Shown here: one piece after another, positions 18,899-27,395 of the stretch
Layout: the number at the start of each line of letters is the position of its first letter
Numbering within the stretch: position 1 is the first letter of the stretch
From: Loktanella sp. D2R18
Lineage (GTDB): Bacteria > Pseudomonadota > Alphaproteobacteria > Rhodobacterales > Rhodobacteraceae
DNA: 64,000 bases
Assembly: GCF_003318235.1 (NCBI RefSeq)
Contig: NZ_QOCG01000011.1
Location: 340,456-404,455, forward strand
Direction: 5' to 3'
Program-made: the position numbers and the translations under genes
Notes under the pieces: model-generated
Database searches by the model: none
Seen by the model: only the letters and a program-made list of their open reading frames with translations
Told to the model about the DNA's origin: nothing

Positions 18899-19677
18899 TA
18901 GATCGTCGCGTTCAGCGCGCCGCCATCAACTACAAGGTTTTGACCAACGATAAAGCCCGCTTGGTTTGAACATAAGAACGCACATGCCGCACCAAATTCA
19001 GCAGCTGTGCCGTACCGGCGCGCGGGAATTGTTGCTTTGCGTTGGGCAGTTGCGGCAGCGATATCAATGCCTTGTGCCTTTGACACGCCAGCATCAAGGC
19101 TTGCGGCGCGATCGGTAGCATGAATTCCCGGCAACAGGTTGTTGATGTTTACACCGTGTTGCGCGACCTGACGTGAGGTGCCTGCAACAAAACCTGTCAG
19201 CCCAGCGCGCGCTGAATTCGACAGGCCAAGCGCCGGGATCGGCGCCTTAACAGACCCCGATGTGATGTTCACAACGCGGCCCCAGCCACGGTCGATCATT
19301 CCGGGCATCAATGCTTTCATCAGTGCAATCGGGGCCAGCATATTGGCGTCCAAAGCGGCGATAAAATCGTCACGGTCCCAATCAGACCACATCCCCGGAG
19401 GCGGCCCACCCGCGTTGTTCACCAAGATATCAACGTCGCCTGCAGCAGCAAGCAAGGCCGCGCGCCCTTCTTCGGTCGCCACATCAGCAGCGACAGTGGT
19501 GACATCGACGCCATATTTACTACGGATATCTGCTGCGGTCGCCTCTAGAGCCTCTGCCCCGCGCGCGTTCAATACCAGATCAACGCCTGCTTCAGCTAGC
19601 GCCTCTGCGCAGCCGCGCCCCAAACCTTTTGATGACGCACATACCAACGCGCGTTTGCCCTTAATTCCCAGATCCAT
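18898..19677 (-). CDS. Atypical SDR-family oxidoreductase
   Basis: The 259-residue protein has a Rossmann fold with ALVCASSKGLGRGCAEAL (cofactor loop) and NNAGGPP. The usual catalytic Tyr-x-x-x-Lys aligns with SNSAR, so the Tyr and Lys are replaced by Ser and Arg; this matches a known group of atypical SDRs annotated as 3-oxoacyl-ACP reductase-like. The catalytic mechanism and substrate are therefore unclear. It forms a coupled pair with the AlkC-like gene (TAATG). Confidence 0.82.
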   Translation of the reverse strand: MDLGIKGKRALVCASSKGLGRGCAEALAEAGVDLVLNARGAEALEATAADIRSKYGVDVTTVAADVATEEGRAALLAAAGDVDILVNNAGGPPPGMWSDWDRDDFIAALDANMLAPIALMKALMPGMIDRGWGRVVNITSGSVKAPIPALGLSNSARAGLTGFVAGTSRQVAQHGVNINNLLPGIHATDRAASLDAGVSKAQGIDIAAATAQRKATIPARRYGTAAEFGAACAFLCSNQAGFIVGQNLVVDGGALNATI

Positions 19678-19770
19678 CCGTTTTCTCCATCGGTGATTTA
19701 TCGCACTCCTATCACCGCAAGTTCACCGGGTCTATTCCCTTCTAAAACTGTCACGTATACCAATACGGAT

Positions 19771-20733
19771 ATGACTGACCACAAGCTGACCATAGACGTC
19801 TACCGCGCCGAAGATTTCACCGTATCCGAAGGCGTGCGCATTGGTGAACCGCTGTCGTTTGCAGATGATTTGCTAATGGACGACCAGTTTCAGATGGGCG
19901 CGGACGCGGACATATTTGGTCTTACGCTGCTTGACGATGGGCATACGCTACGGCCCACAGCGAGGCCCGATAACCTCGTCCATATTGATTGTTGCCTGAC
20001 GCTAATCGCGCCAGACGGTGGCACGCACGAGGCAGTCGTACTTGTCGAGGTGACAGGTGATCTCATCGCCGGTGTGCATGTGCTTGCGCTTGGCGATTTT
20101 GTGCCTGCGACGGATTACCGGCTAATCGGAGTCGAACGCCACAGCGCCACCAAACGGTTCGCGCAATCTGCTGGGGGCTCTTTCGCGCGCGGCACGTTAA
20201 TCACGATGGGGAATGGCATGATGCGCCCCATCGAATCCCTTGCCGTTGGTGATGAAATATTAACCCGCGATAGCGGCAAACAACCGCTCCGTATGATTGG
20301 GCAATGCACATTACGCGCCACCGGGCGTTTTGCCCCGGTCGTAATCACCAAAGGCACGCTGCACAATGAAAACGATTTGGTGCTGCGCCCCGATCATCGG
20401 CTTATGGTTTACCAAAGGGCCGACTACCTTGGGGCGGGCCGCCCAGAGGTTTTGATCAAGGCCCGCCAGCTTGTCGATGGCACATCTGTCGTACGCCGCA
20501 AGGGCGGATTTGTGGACTATTTTCAGCTCATTTTGGACGAGCACTTCATCATTTTTGCCGAAGGGATCGCCGCCGAGTCGCATCTTGTCGACCCGCGCAG
20601 CCGTGCCGTGCTATCGACAAATATTACCCCCAAGAACCATACCCCACGCGACCCACAAGACTACGAATTTCAAGGTGATATTACGCCAAGCGCCGATATT
20701 GCTCACCTGCTACGACGCGCATCGCGTGGCTAG
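19771..20733 (+). CDS. Hint-domain protein with Ser in place of the catalytic Cys
   Basis: The protein has 320 residues from ATG 19771; an upstream in-frame ATG at 19693 is less likely. An N-terminal acidic beta-type domain (1-130) precedes a Hint module starting SFARGTLITMGNG, where Ser137 occupies the position of the usual Cys. The second block VLRPDHRLMVYQ is conserved. The domain order is like the Hint protein at 7182-8279, but the two N-terminal domains differ. There is no signal peptide; export by a type I system is possible by analogy only. The 3' end overlaps a convergent lipoprotein gene by 4 bp. Confidence 0.75.
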   Translation: MTDHKLTIDVYRAEDFTVSEGVRIGEPLSFADDLLMDDQFQMGADADIFGLTLLDDGHTLRPTARPDNLVHIDCCLTLIAPDGGTHEAVVLVEVTGDLIAGVHVLALGDFVPATDYRLIGVERHSATKRFAQSAGGSFARGTLITMGNGMMRPIESLAVGDEILTRDSGKQPLRMIGQCTLRATGRFAPVVITKGTLHNENDLVLRPDHRLMVYQRADYLGAGRPEVLIKARQLVDGTSVVRRKGGFVDYFQLILDEHFIIFAEGIAAESHLVDPRSRAVLSTNITPKNHTPRDPQDYEFQGDITPSADIAHLLRRASRG

Positions 20734-21287
20734 GGTGCCTGTTGACCCACAAATGTGCCATCAAAAATATCGACGGCGACGCCTTGGGTGATATCTCCAA
20801 AGACCACGCCTGCGATCCCCTCCCATTGCGCGCCATAAAAATCGCCTGCGACCGTGCCATCGATGCTGTAAATCGTCCCGCCTTCATCCACTGCGCCGCC
20901 GATGTTCGCTGTGAACTGATAGTCGAGGCTGGGTACCGCGCCAGGGTTCATTGCCCCGTTGTCGATCTGCAATGTGCCCGTCAAGGATATCGCATCCGAG
21001 GCTAAATCCGTCACGCTGCCCGTCACCGGGGTTCCGCCTGCGTCAAAGCCCAAGGTGACGTCAAACGCGCCCTCAAACGTTTGCGCTGTCCCGTCAATCG
21101 GCAAATCAAGCTGAATGAGCCCTGCATAGGCCGCACTGCCTTGCGTCGGCAGATCACCAGCCGGGGTCACGCCAAGCCCGGTCACCTCATCGTGCACCCC
21201 AACAAAACCCGCAGGAGCAGTTTCTCCCCCCGCGCCCCCGCCGCCACAGGCGGTCAGCATCCCCCACATGATCCAATGATACTTCAT
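20730..21287 (-). CDS. Lipoprotein with TbpB-like beta-barrel segment
   Basis: This 185-residue protein has a short signal sequence and lipobox LTAC, with Cys14 as the likely lipidated residue, followed by a Gly-rich linker. The C-terminal half (DGTVAGDFYGAQWEGIAGVV) resembles the small beta-barrel repeated in transferrin-binding protein B-like lipoproteins. The ligand is unknown; such barrels are widespread in this family and need not bind transferrin. A similar but divergent lipoprotein gene lies immediately upstream on the same strand. Confidence 0.6.
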   Translation of the reverse strand: MKYHWIMWGMLTACGGGGAGGETAPAGFVGVHDEVTGLGVTPAGDLPTQGSAAYAGLIQLDLPIDGTAQTFEGAFDVTLGFDAGGTPVTGSVTDLASDAISLTGTLQIDNGAMNPGAVPSLDYQFTANIGGAVDEGGTIYSIDGTVAGDFYGAQWEGIAGVVFGDITQGVAVDIFDGTFVGQQAP

Positions 21288-21322
21288 CGCATCAAATTGC
21301 GCGCAACATCGTTAACGTGAGG

Positions 21323-21934
21323 TTAAGGCGGCGGGGGCGTTTCTGCGACAACGACCAATGTCGCGTTTATGAGGCCGTCATTATAAATCACCTCGGCCTC
21401 AAGATCAGAGGTGGTTAAAGCAGCCATCGGATCCCCTAAGAAGGCGCCAGTCATGGTGCCATCAAATACCAATGTGTTAGTCCCTTCGGTCAGCACCCCG
21501 CCGTAGTCGAGCGAAACATCCGTCGCGATACGCCCCGCGTCAATGGCAATTTCACCTGCATAGTCAACAACTTCACCCGTCGCGTTCGTGCCAAAAAACG
21601 CTGACATCGCCCCTGTCGCATCGCCTGTGTCAAACCCAACCGTAACAAGTGTATCACCATAAAGCACAAGCGGTGCGCCCGGGTTTTCAACCCGTATCGT
21701 CGCGAACCCATCAAAATCTGCCGCCCCTGTCACCGGAATGGCGGCATCAGGCGTTGGAGCCATTCCAATCGCGCCTGTTTCCACGTCACCTAATACCCGA
21801 ACGCGCTGCGCATCAAATGCATCCAAACGGGCAACACGCGGATCGATCCCAGAGCCGGGATCATCACCGCCGCCACCGCCGCCGCAACCCGCTGCAAGCA
21901 AAACCAACGCAAGACAAAAAATCTGTAATTTCAT
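21323..21934 (-). CDS. Gly-rich lipoprotein, possible TbpB-like barrel
   Basis: The protein has 203 residues from ATG 21934 (MKLQIF), which gives a clean signal sequence; an ATG three codons upstream is also possible. The lipobox is LAAGC followed by six glycines. The rest is beta-rich, with GAMSAFFGTNATGEVVDYAG and GTMTGAFLGDP resembling the barrel part of the downstream lipoprotein. The two genes are 35 bp apart and probably cotranscribed; they look like diverged relatives. Function unknown. Confidence 0.6.
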   Translation of the reverse strand: MKLQIFCLALVLLAAGCGGGGGGDDPGSGIDPRVARLDAFDAQRVRVLGDVETGAIGMAPTPDAAIPVTGAADFDGFATIRVENPGAPLVLYGDTLVTVGFDTGDATGAMSAFFGTNATGEVVDYAGEIAIDAGRIATDVSLDYGGVLTEGTNTLVFDGTMTGAFLGDPMAALTTSDLEAEVIYNDGLINATLVVVAETPPPP

Positions 21935-22021
21935 ACATCCCATTTAGACAACAAAACCCGAAGCAATCGTTAAGCGCGCAGTGGATTGCCCTTTGCTCGT
22001 CAACCGCATAAAGCATGCGCC

Positions 22022-23620
22022 ATGACAAATCGCCTTGACCTGCCCGCTGAAATTGCCCGTCGCCGCACCTTTGCGATCATTTCGCATCCTGATGCGGGCA
22101 AGACGACATTGACCGAAAAATTCCTTTTGTATGGTGGGGCCATTCAAATGGCCGGACAGGTGCGTGCCAAAGGCGAAGCACGCCGCACGCGGTCCGACTT
22201 TATGCAGATGGAAAAAGATCGCGGGATCTCGGTTTCGGCGTCGGCAATGTCCTTTGACTTTGAACAGTATCGCTTTAACCTTGTTGATACGCCCGGTCAC
22301 TCTGATTTTTCCGAAGACACTTACCGCACGCTGACAGCTGTCGATGCGGCGGTGATGGTGATCGACGGGGCCAAAGGAGTGGAAAGCCAGACCCAAAAAC
22401 TATTCGAAGTTTGCCGGCTGCGCGACCTGCCGATCTTGACCTTTTGTAACAAAATGGACCGCGAAAGCCGCGATACGTTCGATATTATTGACGAAATTCA
22501 AGAAAACCTTGCAATTGACGTGACACCAGCCTCTTGGCCGATCGGCGTTGGGCGCGAGTTTATCGGCTGCTACGATATCCTGCGCGACAAGTTGGAACTC
22601 ATGGATCGCGCGGATCGCAACAAGATTGCCGAAAGCATCCAGATCAGTGGGTTGGACGACCCCAAACTAGCCGAACATGTGCCCGCCCATTTGCTTGAAA
22701 AATTTCTGGAAGAAATCGAAATGGCAAAAGAGCTGCTTCCGGCATTGGACCCAGAGGCACTGCTGAACGGGTCCATGACCCCGATTTGGTTTGGCTCTGC
22801 GATGAACTCCTTTGGCGTCAAAGAACTGATGGACGGCATAGCAACATACGGCCCACAGCCACAGGTGCAGTCGGCGCATCCGCGTGATGTCGCACCAGAA
22901 GAACCCAAAGTCGCGGGCTTCGTGTTCAAGGTGCAGGCGAATATGGACCCCAAACACCGCGACCGCGTGGCCTTTGTGCGATTAGCCTCCGGGCATTTTC
23001 ATCGCGGCATGAAGCTGACCCATGTGCGTGCAAAAAAGCAAATGGCGATCTCGAACCCTGTTCTGTTCCTTGCCGCTGATCGCGAATTGGCTGAAGAGGC
23101 TTGGGCAGGTGATATCATCGGTATCCCCAACCACGGGCAGTTGCGCATCGGTGATACATTGACCGAAGGTGAAGACATTCGTGTGTCCGGCATCCCGTCA
23201 TTCGCGCCCGAATTGCTACAATCATGTCGCGCGGGCGACCCGATGAAGGCCAAGCACCTTGAAAAAGCGTTGATGCAATTTGCCGAGGAAGGTGCTGCGA
23301 AAGTGTTCAAACCCACCTTTGGGTCAGGCTTTATCGTGGGCGTTGTCGGTGCGTTGCAGTTCGAAGTGCTCGCCAGCCGGATCGAATTGGAATACGGGCT
23401 ACCGGTCCGGTTTGAACAATCCCAGTTCACGTCTGCCCGCTGGGTGACAGGCGACAAAGACGCCGTTGAGAAATTCAGCGCGTCCAATAAGCAGCACATC
23501 GCGACAGATAACGACGGCGACACCGTGTTTTTGACGCGTTTGCAGTGGGATATCGACCGGGTTGGGCGGGATTACCCTGATGTGTCTTTGACCGCTACTA
23601 AAGAAATGATGGTCTGGTAA
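22022..23620 (+). CDS. prfC: Peptide chain release factor 3
   Basis: The protein has 532 residues from ATG 22022, the usual RF3 length. GTPase motifs are SHPDAGKTT (G1), DTPGHSDFSEDTYR (G3) and NKMDRE (G4), with domains II and III after residue 290. RF3 releases RF1/RF2 from the ribosome after peptide release. The 13-codon upstream extension of the reading frame is not conserved in type. It starts 78-88 bp from the divergent lipoprotein gene. Confidence 0.96.
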   Translation: MTNRLDLPAEIARRRTFAIISHPDAGKTTLTEKFLLYGGAIQMAGQVRAKGEARRTRSDFMQMEKDRGISVSASAMSFDFEQYRFNLVDTPGHSDFSEDTYRTLTAVDAAVMVIDGAKGVESQTQKLFEVCRLRDLPILTFCNKMDRESRDTFDIIDEIQENLAIDVTPASWPIGVGREFIGCYDILRDKLELMDRADRNKIAESIQISGLDDPKLAEHVPAHLLEKFLEEIEMAKELLPALDPEALLNGSMTPIWFGSAMNSFGVKELMDGIATYGPQPQVQSAHPRDVAPEEPKVAGFVFKVQANMDPKHRDRVAFVRLASGHFHRGMKLTHVRAKKQMAISNPVLFLAADRELAEEAWAGDIIGIPNHGQLRIGDTLTEGEDIRVSGIPSFAPELLQSCRAGDPMKAKHLEKALMQFAEEGAAKVFKPTFGSGFIVGVVGALQFEVLASRIELEYGLPVRFEQSQFTSARWVTGDKDAVEKFSASNKQHIATDNDGDTVFLTRLQWDIDRVGRDYPDVSLTATKEMMVW

Positions 23621-23669
23621 CGGCAAGAGTTGCGATCACGGCATTGCACGGTGGCCACAATTGGCCGCT

Positions 23670-23746
23670 GTCTGTATGCGAAATGCTGCTTCGCTTGACG
23701 CTAAAGGCTAATTTCGCTATCCGCAGACCGGACGGCACGGGCCGTC
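23670..23746 (+). other. Structured leader/intergenic hairpins between prfC and the helicase gene
   Basis: Two inverted repeats are visible. An outer pair has arms GTCTG...GCGAAAT (23670-23684) and ATTTCGC...CAGAC (23711-23728). A perfect 6-bp hairpin GACGGC-ACGG-GCCGTC lies at 23731-23746. They lie 50-126 bp after prfC and 70-146 bp before the helicase ATG, so they could end prfC transcription or form a helicase 5' leader. No U tract follows. Confidence 0.4.
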
Positions 23747-23815
23747 GAGACCGGGGCGTTCGGGGAAATGCGTCCTTTCACAAATGCGGATCGATCCCGC
23801 ACACTTAGGACGCAC

Positions 23816-25273
23816 ATGACGAAATTCACTGATTTGAACCTTGATGCCAAGGTTCTAAAAGCTGTAGCCGAAACAGGTTACGATACACCAACACCTATTC
23901 AGGCTGGTGCAATTGCCCCCGCACTAGAAGGACGCGACGTTCTTGGAATCGCGCAGACCGGCACAGGGAAAACCGCGGCGTTTACCTTGCCGATGATCAC
24001 GCTTTTGGGCCGAGGCCGCGCCCGCGCCCGTATGCCACGTTCGCTGGTGCTGGCCCCGACCCGCGAATTGGCGGCACAGGTTGCAGAAAACTTTGACGCC
24101 TATGCAAAATACACCAAACTTAGCAAAGCCTTGCTGATCGGCGGGACGTCTTTCAAAGACCAAGACAAGCTGATCGACAAAGGTGTCGACGTGTTGATCG
24201 CGACGCCGGGCCGCCTGTTGGACCATTTGGAACGCGGCAAACTGATCCTGACCGACGTGAAAGTCATGGTCGTCGATGAAGCCGACCGCATGCTGGACAT
24301 GGGGTTCATCCCCGACATCGAAGAAATCTTTAAACGCACGCCGTTCACCCGCCAAACGCTGTTCTTCTCGGCGACGATGGCCCCAGAAATTGAACGGATC
24401 ACGAATACATTCCTGTCCAACCCCGCCAAGGTCGAAGTCGCGCGCGCGGCAACGACAAACACCAACATCAAACAAAGTGTTGTGATGTTCAAAGGCTCAT
24501 CCAAGCCCAAAGAGCCTTCCGAGAAACGCGCGCTTTTGCGTGATCTAATTGATAGCGAAGGCGATAGCTGTACCAACGCAATCATCTTTTGTAACCGCAA
24601 GTCAGATGTCGATATCGTCGCCAAGTCACTGAATAAATACGGCTATGAGGCTGCGCCGATCCACGGAGATTTGGATCAGACACACCGCACCCGGACGCTC
24701 GAAGCCTTCCGCGATAACAAACTGCGTTTCCTTGTGGCCTCTGACGTGGCTGCGCGTGGGCTTGATATTCCGGCAGTGACCCATGTGTTTAACTTTGACG
24801 TGCCAAGCCACGCCGAAGACTATGTGCACCGCATTGGCCGCACAGGCCGTGCCGGGCGCACGGGCACCGCGATCATGATCTGCGTCGGACGCGACGACAA
24901 AAACCTCGCTGACGTCGAAGCCTTGGTCAAAGAAGAAATTCCACGCCAAGAAGCCCCGGTCAAAGCAGCCCCTGCCCCCAAGGCACCGGCAGCCGACGCG
25001 GATGAGAAACCAAAGCGTTCACGCACACGTACGCGTCGTAAGCCTGTTGAACCAAAGCAGGCCGAAGAGAATACACCTGCGGAACCGGCAGCCCCCGTTG
25101 CCGAAAAAGCCCCAGCTCCAAAGCAAGAACAAGACCACAAACCACGCGAAAACCGCCAGCGCGGCGGACGCGGACGCAATCAGCCGCGCGATAACGGCCC
25201 TGCGATTGTCGGCATGGGTGAAGATACCCCCGCTTTTATCGCGATGAGCTTTGAGGAGCGCGCGAAGGCGTAA
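23816..25273 (+). CDS. DEAD-box ATP-dependent RNA helicase (RhlE-type)
   Basis: The protein has 485 residues from ATG 23816, which follows TTAGGA. Helicase motifs are in order: Q motif (TPIQ), AQTGTGKT (I), PTRELA (Ia), DEAD in VVDEADRMLDMGF (II), SAT (III), ARGLDIP (V) and HRIGRTGRAG (VI). Residues from about 385 onward form a low-complexity Lys/Arg/Pro/Ala-rich tail ending in an Arg/Gly-rich patch, which usually aids RNA binding. Likely role in ribosome assembly or RNA turnover, possibly cold response. Exact subfamily not certain. Confidence 0.93.
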   Translation: MTKFTDLNLDAKVLKAVAETGYDTPTPIQAGAIAPALEGRDVLGIAQTGTGKTAAFTLPMITLLGRGRARARMPRSLVLAPTRELAAQVAENFDAYAKYTKLSKALLIGGTSFKDQDKLIDKGVDVLIATPGRLLDHLERGKLILTDVKVMVVDEADRMLDMGFIPDIEEIFKRTPFTRQTLFFSATMAPEIERITNTFLSNPAKVEVARAATTNTNIKQSVVMFKGSSKPKEPSEKRALLRDLIDSEGDSCTNAIIFCNRKSDVDIVAKSLNKYGYEAAPIHGDLDQTHRTRTLEAFRDNKLRFLVASDVAARGLDIPAVTHVFNFDVPSHAEDYVHRIGRTGRAGRTGTAIMICVGRDDKNLADVEALVKEEIPRQEAPVKAAPAPKAPAADADEKPKRSRTRTRRKPVEPKQAEENTPAEPAAPVAEKAPAPKQEQDHKPRENRQRGGRGRNQPRDNGPAIVGMGEDTPAFIAMSFEERAKA

Positions 25274-25373
25274 TCCGTCATGGGTCCCCAATTACTTCAT
25301 TGGAGGGAAAATCGTTATTTCGGATAAAATTATGTCTGAAATACATTACCTCAACACTAATATGGTTTCTGAC

Positions 25374-25404
25374 GCTGCCAAGGATTGAATTAATCCTTGG
25401 CAGC
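25374..25404. other. Perfect 13-bp hairpin in intergenic region
   Basis: The arms GCTGCCAAGGATT and AATCCTTGGCAGC are exact reverse complements around a 5-nt loop. It lies about 100 bp after the helicase stop and 93 bp before a small TTG-start gene. No run of T follows on either strand, so it is not a typical intrinsic terminator. Confidence 0.6.
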
Positions 25405-25496
25405 TAGCCTATCTTGGTTGCCAAGCCCCCTAAAAAACCGCTATTTTTAACCTCAAAGGCAAAGACAACGACGCAACTAAAGCGAGGAGTCTGCCT

Positions 25497-25718
25497 TTGG
25501 AACTAATTCATTTAATTGAGAACGCTGAACTGAGCCTATTTGGCATGAAACGAAGCGGCCTAGGAGCAGTACTCCTGTTTCTTATCGCAATTACGTATAT
25601 CGTAAGCAGTCGAAAACAGGGGGGCGGCTTCTGGCCATTTTGGCAGCGCGTTATCCTGCATGTATCAAAAGGACATCACAACAAAAAGAGGCCCCCAAAA
25701 GGCGCCTCAAGACGATAA
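25497..25718 (+). CDS. Small single-pass membrane protein, unknown
   Basis: The 73-residue frame starts at TTG 25497, seven bases after GAGGAG, which supports the non-ATG start. One hydrophobic helix (about residues 22-38, GAVLLFLIAITYIV) is followed by a basic tail (SSRKQ, KKRPPKGASRR). The last codons overlap the RNase J terminator on the other strand. No homologue recognised; base composition is more AT-rich than neighbours. Confidence 0.45.
   Translation: MELIHLIENAELSLFGMKRSGLGAVLLFLIAITYIVSSRKQGGGFWPFWQRVILHVSKGHHNKKRPPKGASRR
25683..25708 (-). terminator. Intrinsic terminator after the RNase J gene
   Basis: On the minus strand a hairpin with arms GAGGCGCC and GGGGCCTC (one mismatch, loop of about five) is followed by TTTTT. 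It lies 23 bp after the RNase J stop and ends the long nuo-birA-coaX-rnj cluster. Confidence 0.75.
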
Positions 25719-25730
25719 AATGCGAACATT

Positions 25731-27395
25731 TTAGCTCAATCGAGATACAATCACTGTCACCTCAGGCTTTTTACCTATCTCTGCCGCAGCAGAGCGGCGC
25801 GCGATTGTTTTGAGCTCTTTTTCCAGCTTCACTTCGTCGCGCAGCGTTTTGGCGTTGGCACGATTCATGAATTGGCTCAGGTCTTGTTCGACCACATCCA
25901 CAAGGGCGGCATTGTTACGACCTGTTTCCGCGATGCCAGAGATTTCAACCCACGGATCACCTAATGGTTCATCGTTTTCGTCGATGATCAGCGTCACGAT
26001 CATATGGCCGTTCAGCGCCATACGGATCCGGTCGCGCACGATGCCGTCCATCGCGCCGATTTGCACGGTGCCATCAAGATAAGTGCGGCCCGTTTCGATG
26101 TATTCTGCAACTTTTGGTGCGTTGCCTGACAGGTCAATCATCATACCGTTAACGGCAACAATCCCAGTCAGGCCTTTGGCATTCCCGACTTTGACGTGTT
26201 CTCGCAAGTGACGGTGCTCGCCGTGCATTGGGATCAAGATTTGCGGTTTGACGATCTCGTGCATGGTTTCCAGATCGGGGCGGTTGGCGTGACCTGACGT
26301 ATGGTACTTGCCGCCTGCGTCATCGATCACATCAACGCCCAATTCGGACAGTTGGTTCATGATCCGGATCACGCCGCGTTCATTGCCGGGGATCGTTTTG
26401 GACGAGAATAGGAAGGTATCCCCTTCTTTCAGTTTCAGGCCCAAATACGACCCTTGGGCCAGTTGTGCAGATGCAGCGCGGCGTTCGCCTTGCGATCCCG
26501 TCACCAGCAGCATCACGTTCTCGCGTGGCATGTTCAGCGCGTCCTCTGGGGATACGACAGGTGGGAAGCCGGACAAGATGCCGACCTCGGTTGCAGCTTC
26601 GACCATGCGGCGCATCGCGCGGCCGAGTAACACAACAGACCGTCCGCCCTTTTCCGCTGCAATCGCCAAAGTCTTTAGGCGCGCGATGTTGGATGCGAAG
26701 GTGGTCGCGACAACCATGCCGGTTGCTTCTTTCATCATATCGGCGATAGCATCGCCAATTGTCGCCTCGGATCGGCCTGCCGCGTCAGAAAAAATGTTTG
26801 TACTGTCACAGACAAGCGCTTTGACGCCATCTTTAGACACCTCTTCCCACAGCGCCGCATTCCACGGATCGCCCACCACCGGGGTTTCATCGATCTTAAA
26901 ATCACCGGAGTGCAAGATGCGCCCATCAGGGCTATCGATCAAAAGACCAGCACTTTCAGGGATCGAATGGCTGATTGGCAGGTAAGACACTTTGAACGGG
27001 CCGCAATCGATGACTTGTGGGTAGACGTCCACGACCGTCACAACGCTTTCGGGCAAACCGTGTTCACCCAATTTGCGACGCGCGATATTCGCGGTGAACG
27101 GCCGCGCATATACAGGCGCACCAAGCTGTTCCCAATAATGCCCAATGGCACCGACGTGGTCTTCGTGGGCGTGGGTAATAAAGATGCCTTCGATCTGGGA
27201 TTTGCGTTTTTCAAGCCATGAAATGTCCGGCAGGATCAGATTAACACCCGGCGTGCCGTCCATGTCAGGAAATGTCACGCCAAGATCAACCACGATCAAC
27301 CGTTCTTTGCCTGGTGCGCCATAGCCATAGACATAGGCGTTCATGCCGATCTCGCCGGCACCCCCAAGAGGCAAGTAGATCAGGCGGTCGGTCAT
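25731..27395 (-). CDS. rnj: Ribonuclease J
   Basis: This 554-residue metallo-beta-lactamase/beta-CASP nuclease has Zn-binding HAHEDHVGA near residue 75, HSGDFKID (about 165), and the conserved C-terminal HGEHRHL (about 391-397) typical of RNase J. It performs 5'-to-3' exo- and endonucleolytic RNA decay and rRNA maturation in the cytoplasm. It is coupled to coaX by a 4-bp overlap and is the last gene before a terminator. The order birA-coaX-rnj after nuoN is typical of Rhodobacteraceae. Confidence 0.95.
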   Translation of the reverse strand: MTDRLIYLPLGGAGEIGMNAYVYGYGAPGKERLIVVDLGVTFPDMDGTPGVNLILPDISWLEKRKSQIEGIFITHAHEDHVGAIGHYWEQLGAPVYARPFTANIARRKLGEHGLPESVVTVVDVYPQVIDCGPFKVSYLPISHSIPESAGLLIDSPDGRILHSGDFKIDETPVVGDPWNAALWEEVSKDGVKALVCDSTNIFSDAAGRSEATIGDAIADMMKEATGMVVATTFASNIARLKTLAIAAEKGGRSVVLLGRAMRRMVEAATEVGILSGFPPVVSPEDALNMPRENVMLLVTGSQGERRAASAQLAQGSYLGLKLKEGDTFLFSSKTIPGNERGVIRIMNQLSELGVDVIDDAGGKYHTSGHANRPDLETMHEIVKPQILIPMHGEHRHLREHVKVGNAKGLTGIVAVNGMMIDLSGNAPKVAEYIETGRTYLDGTVQIGAMDGIVRDRIRMALNGHMIVTLIIDENDEPLGDPWVEISGIAETGRNNAALVDVVEQDLSQFMNRANAKTLRDEVKLEKELKTIARRSAAAEIGKKPEVTVIVSRLS

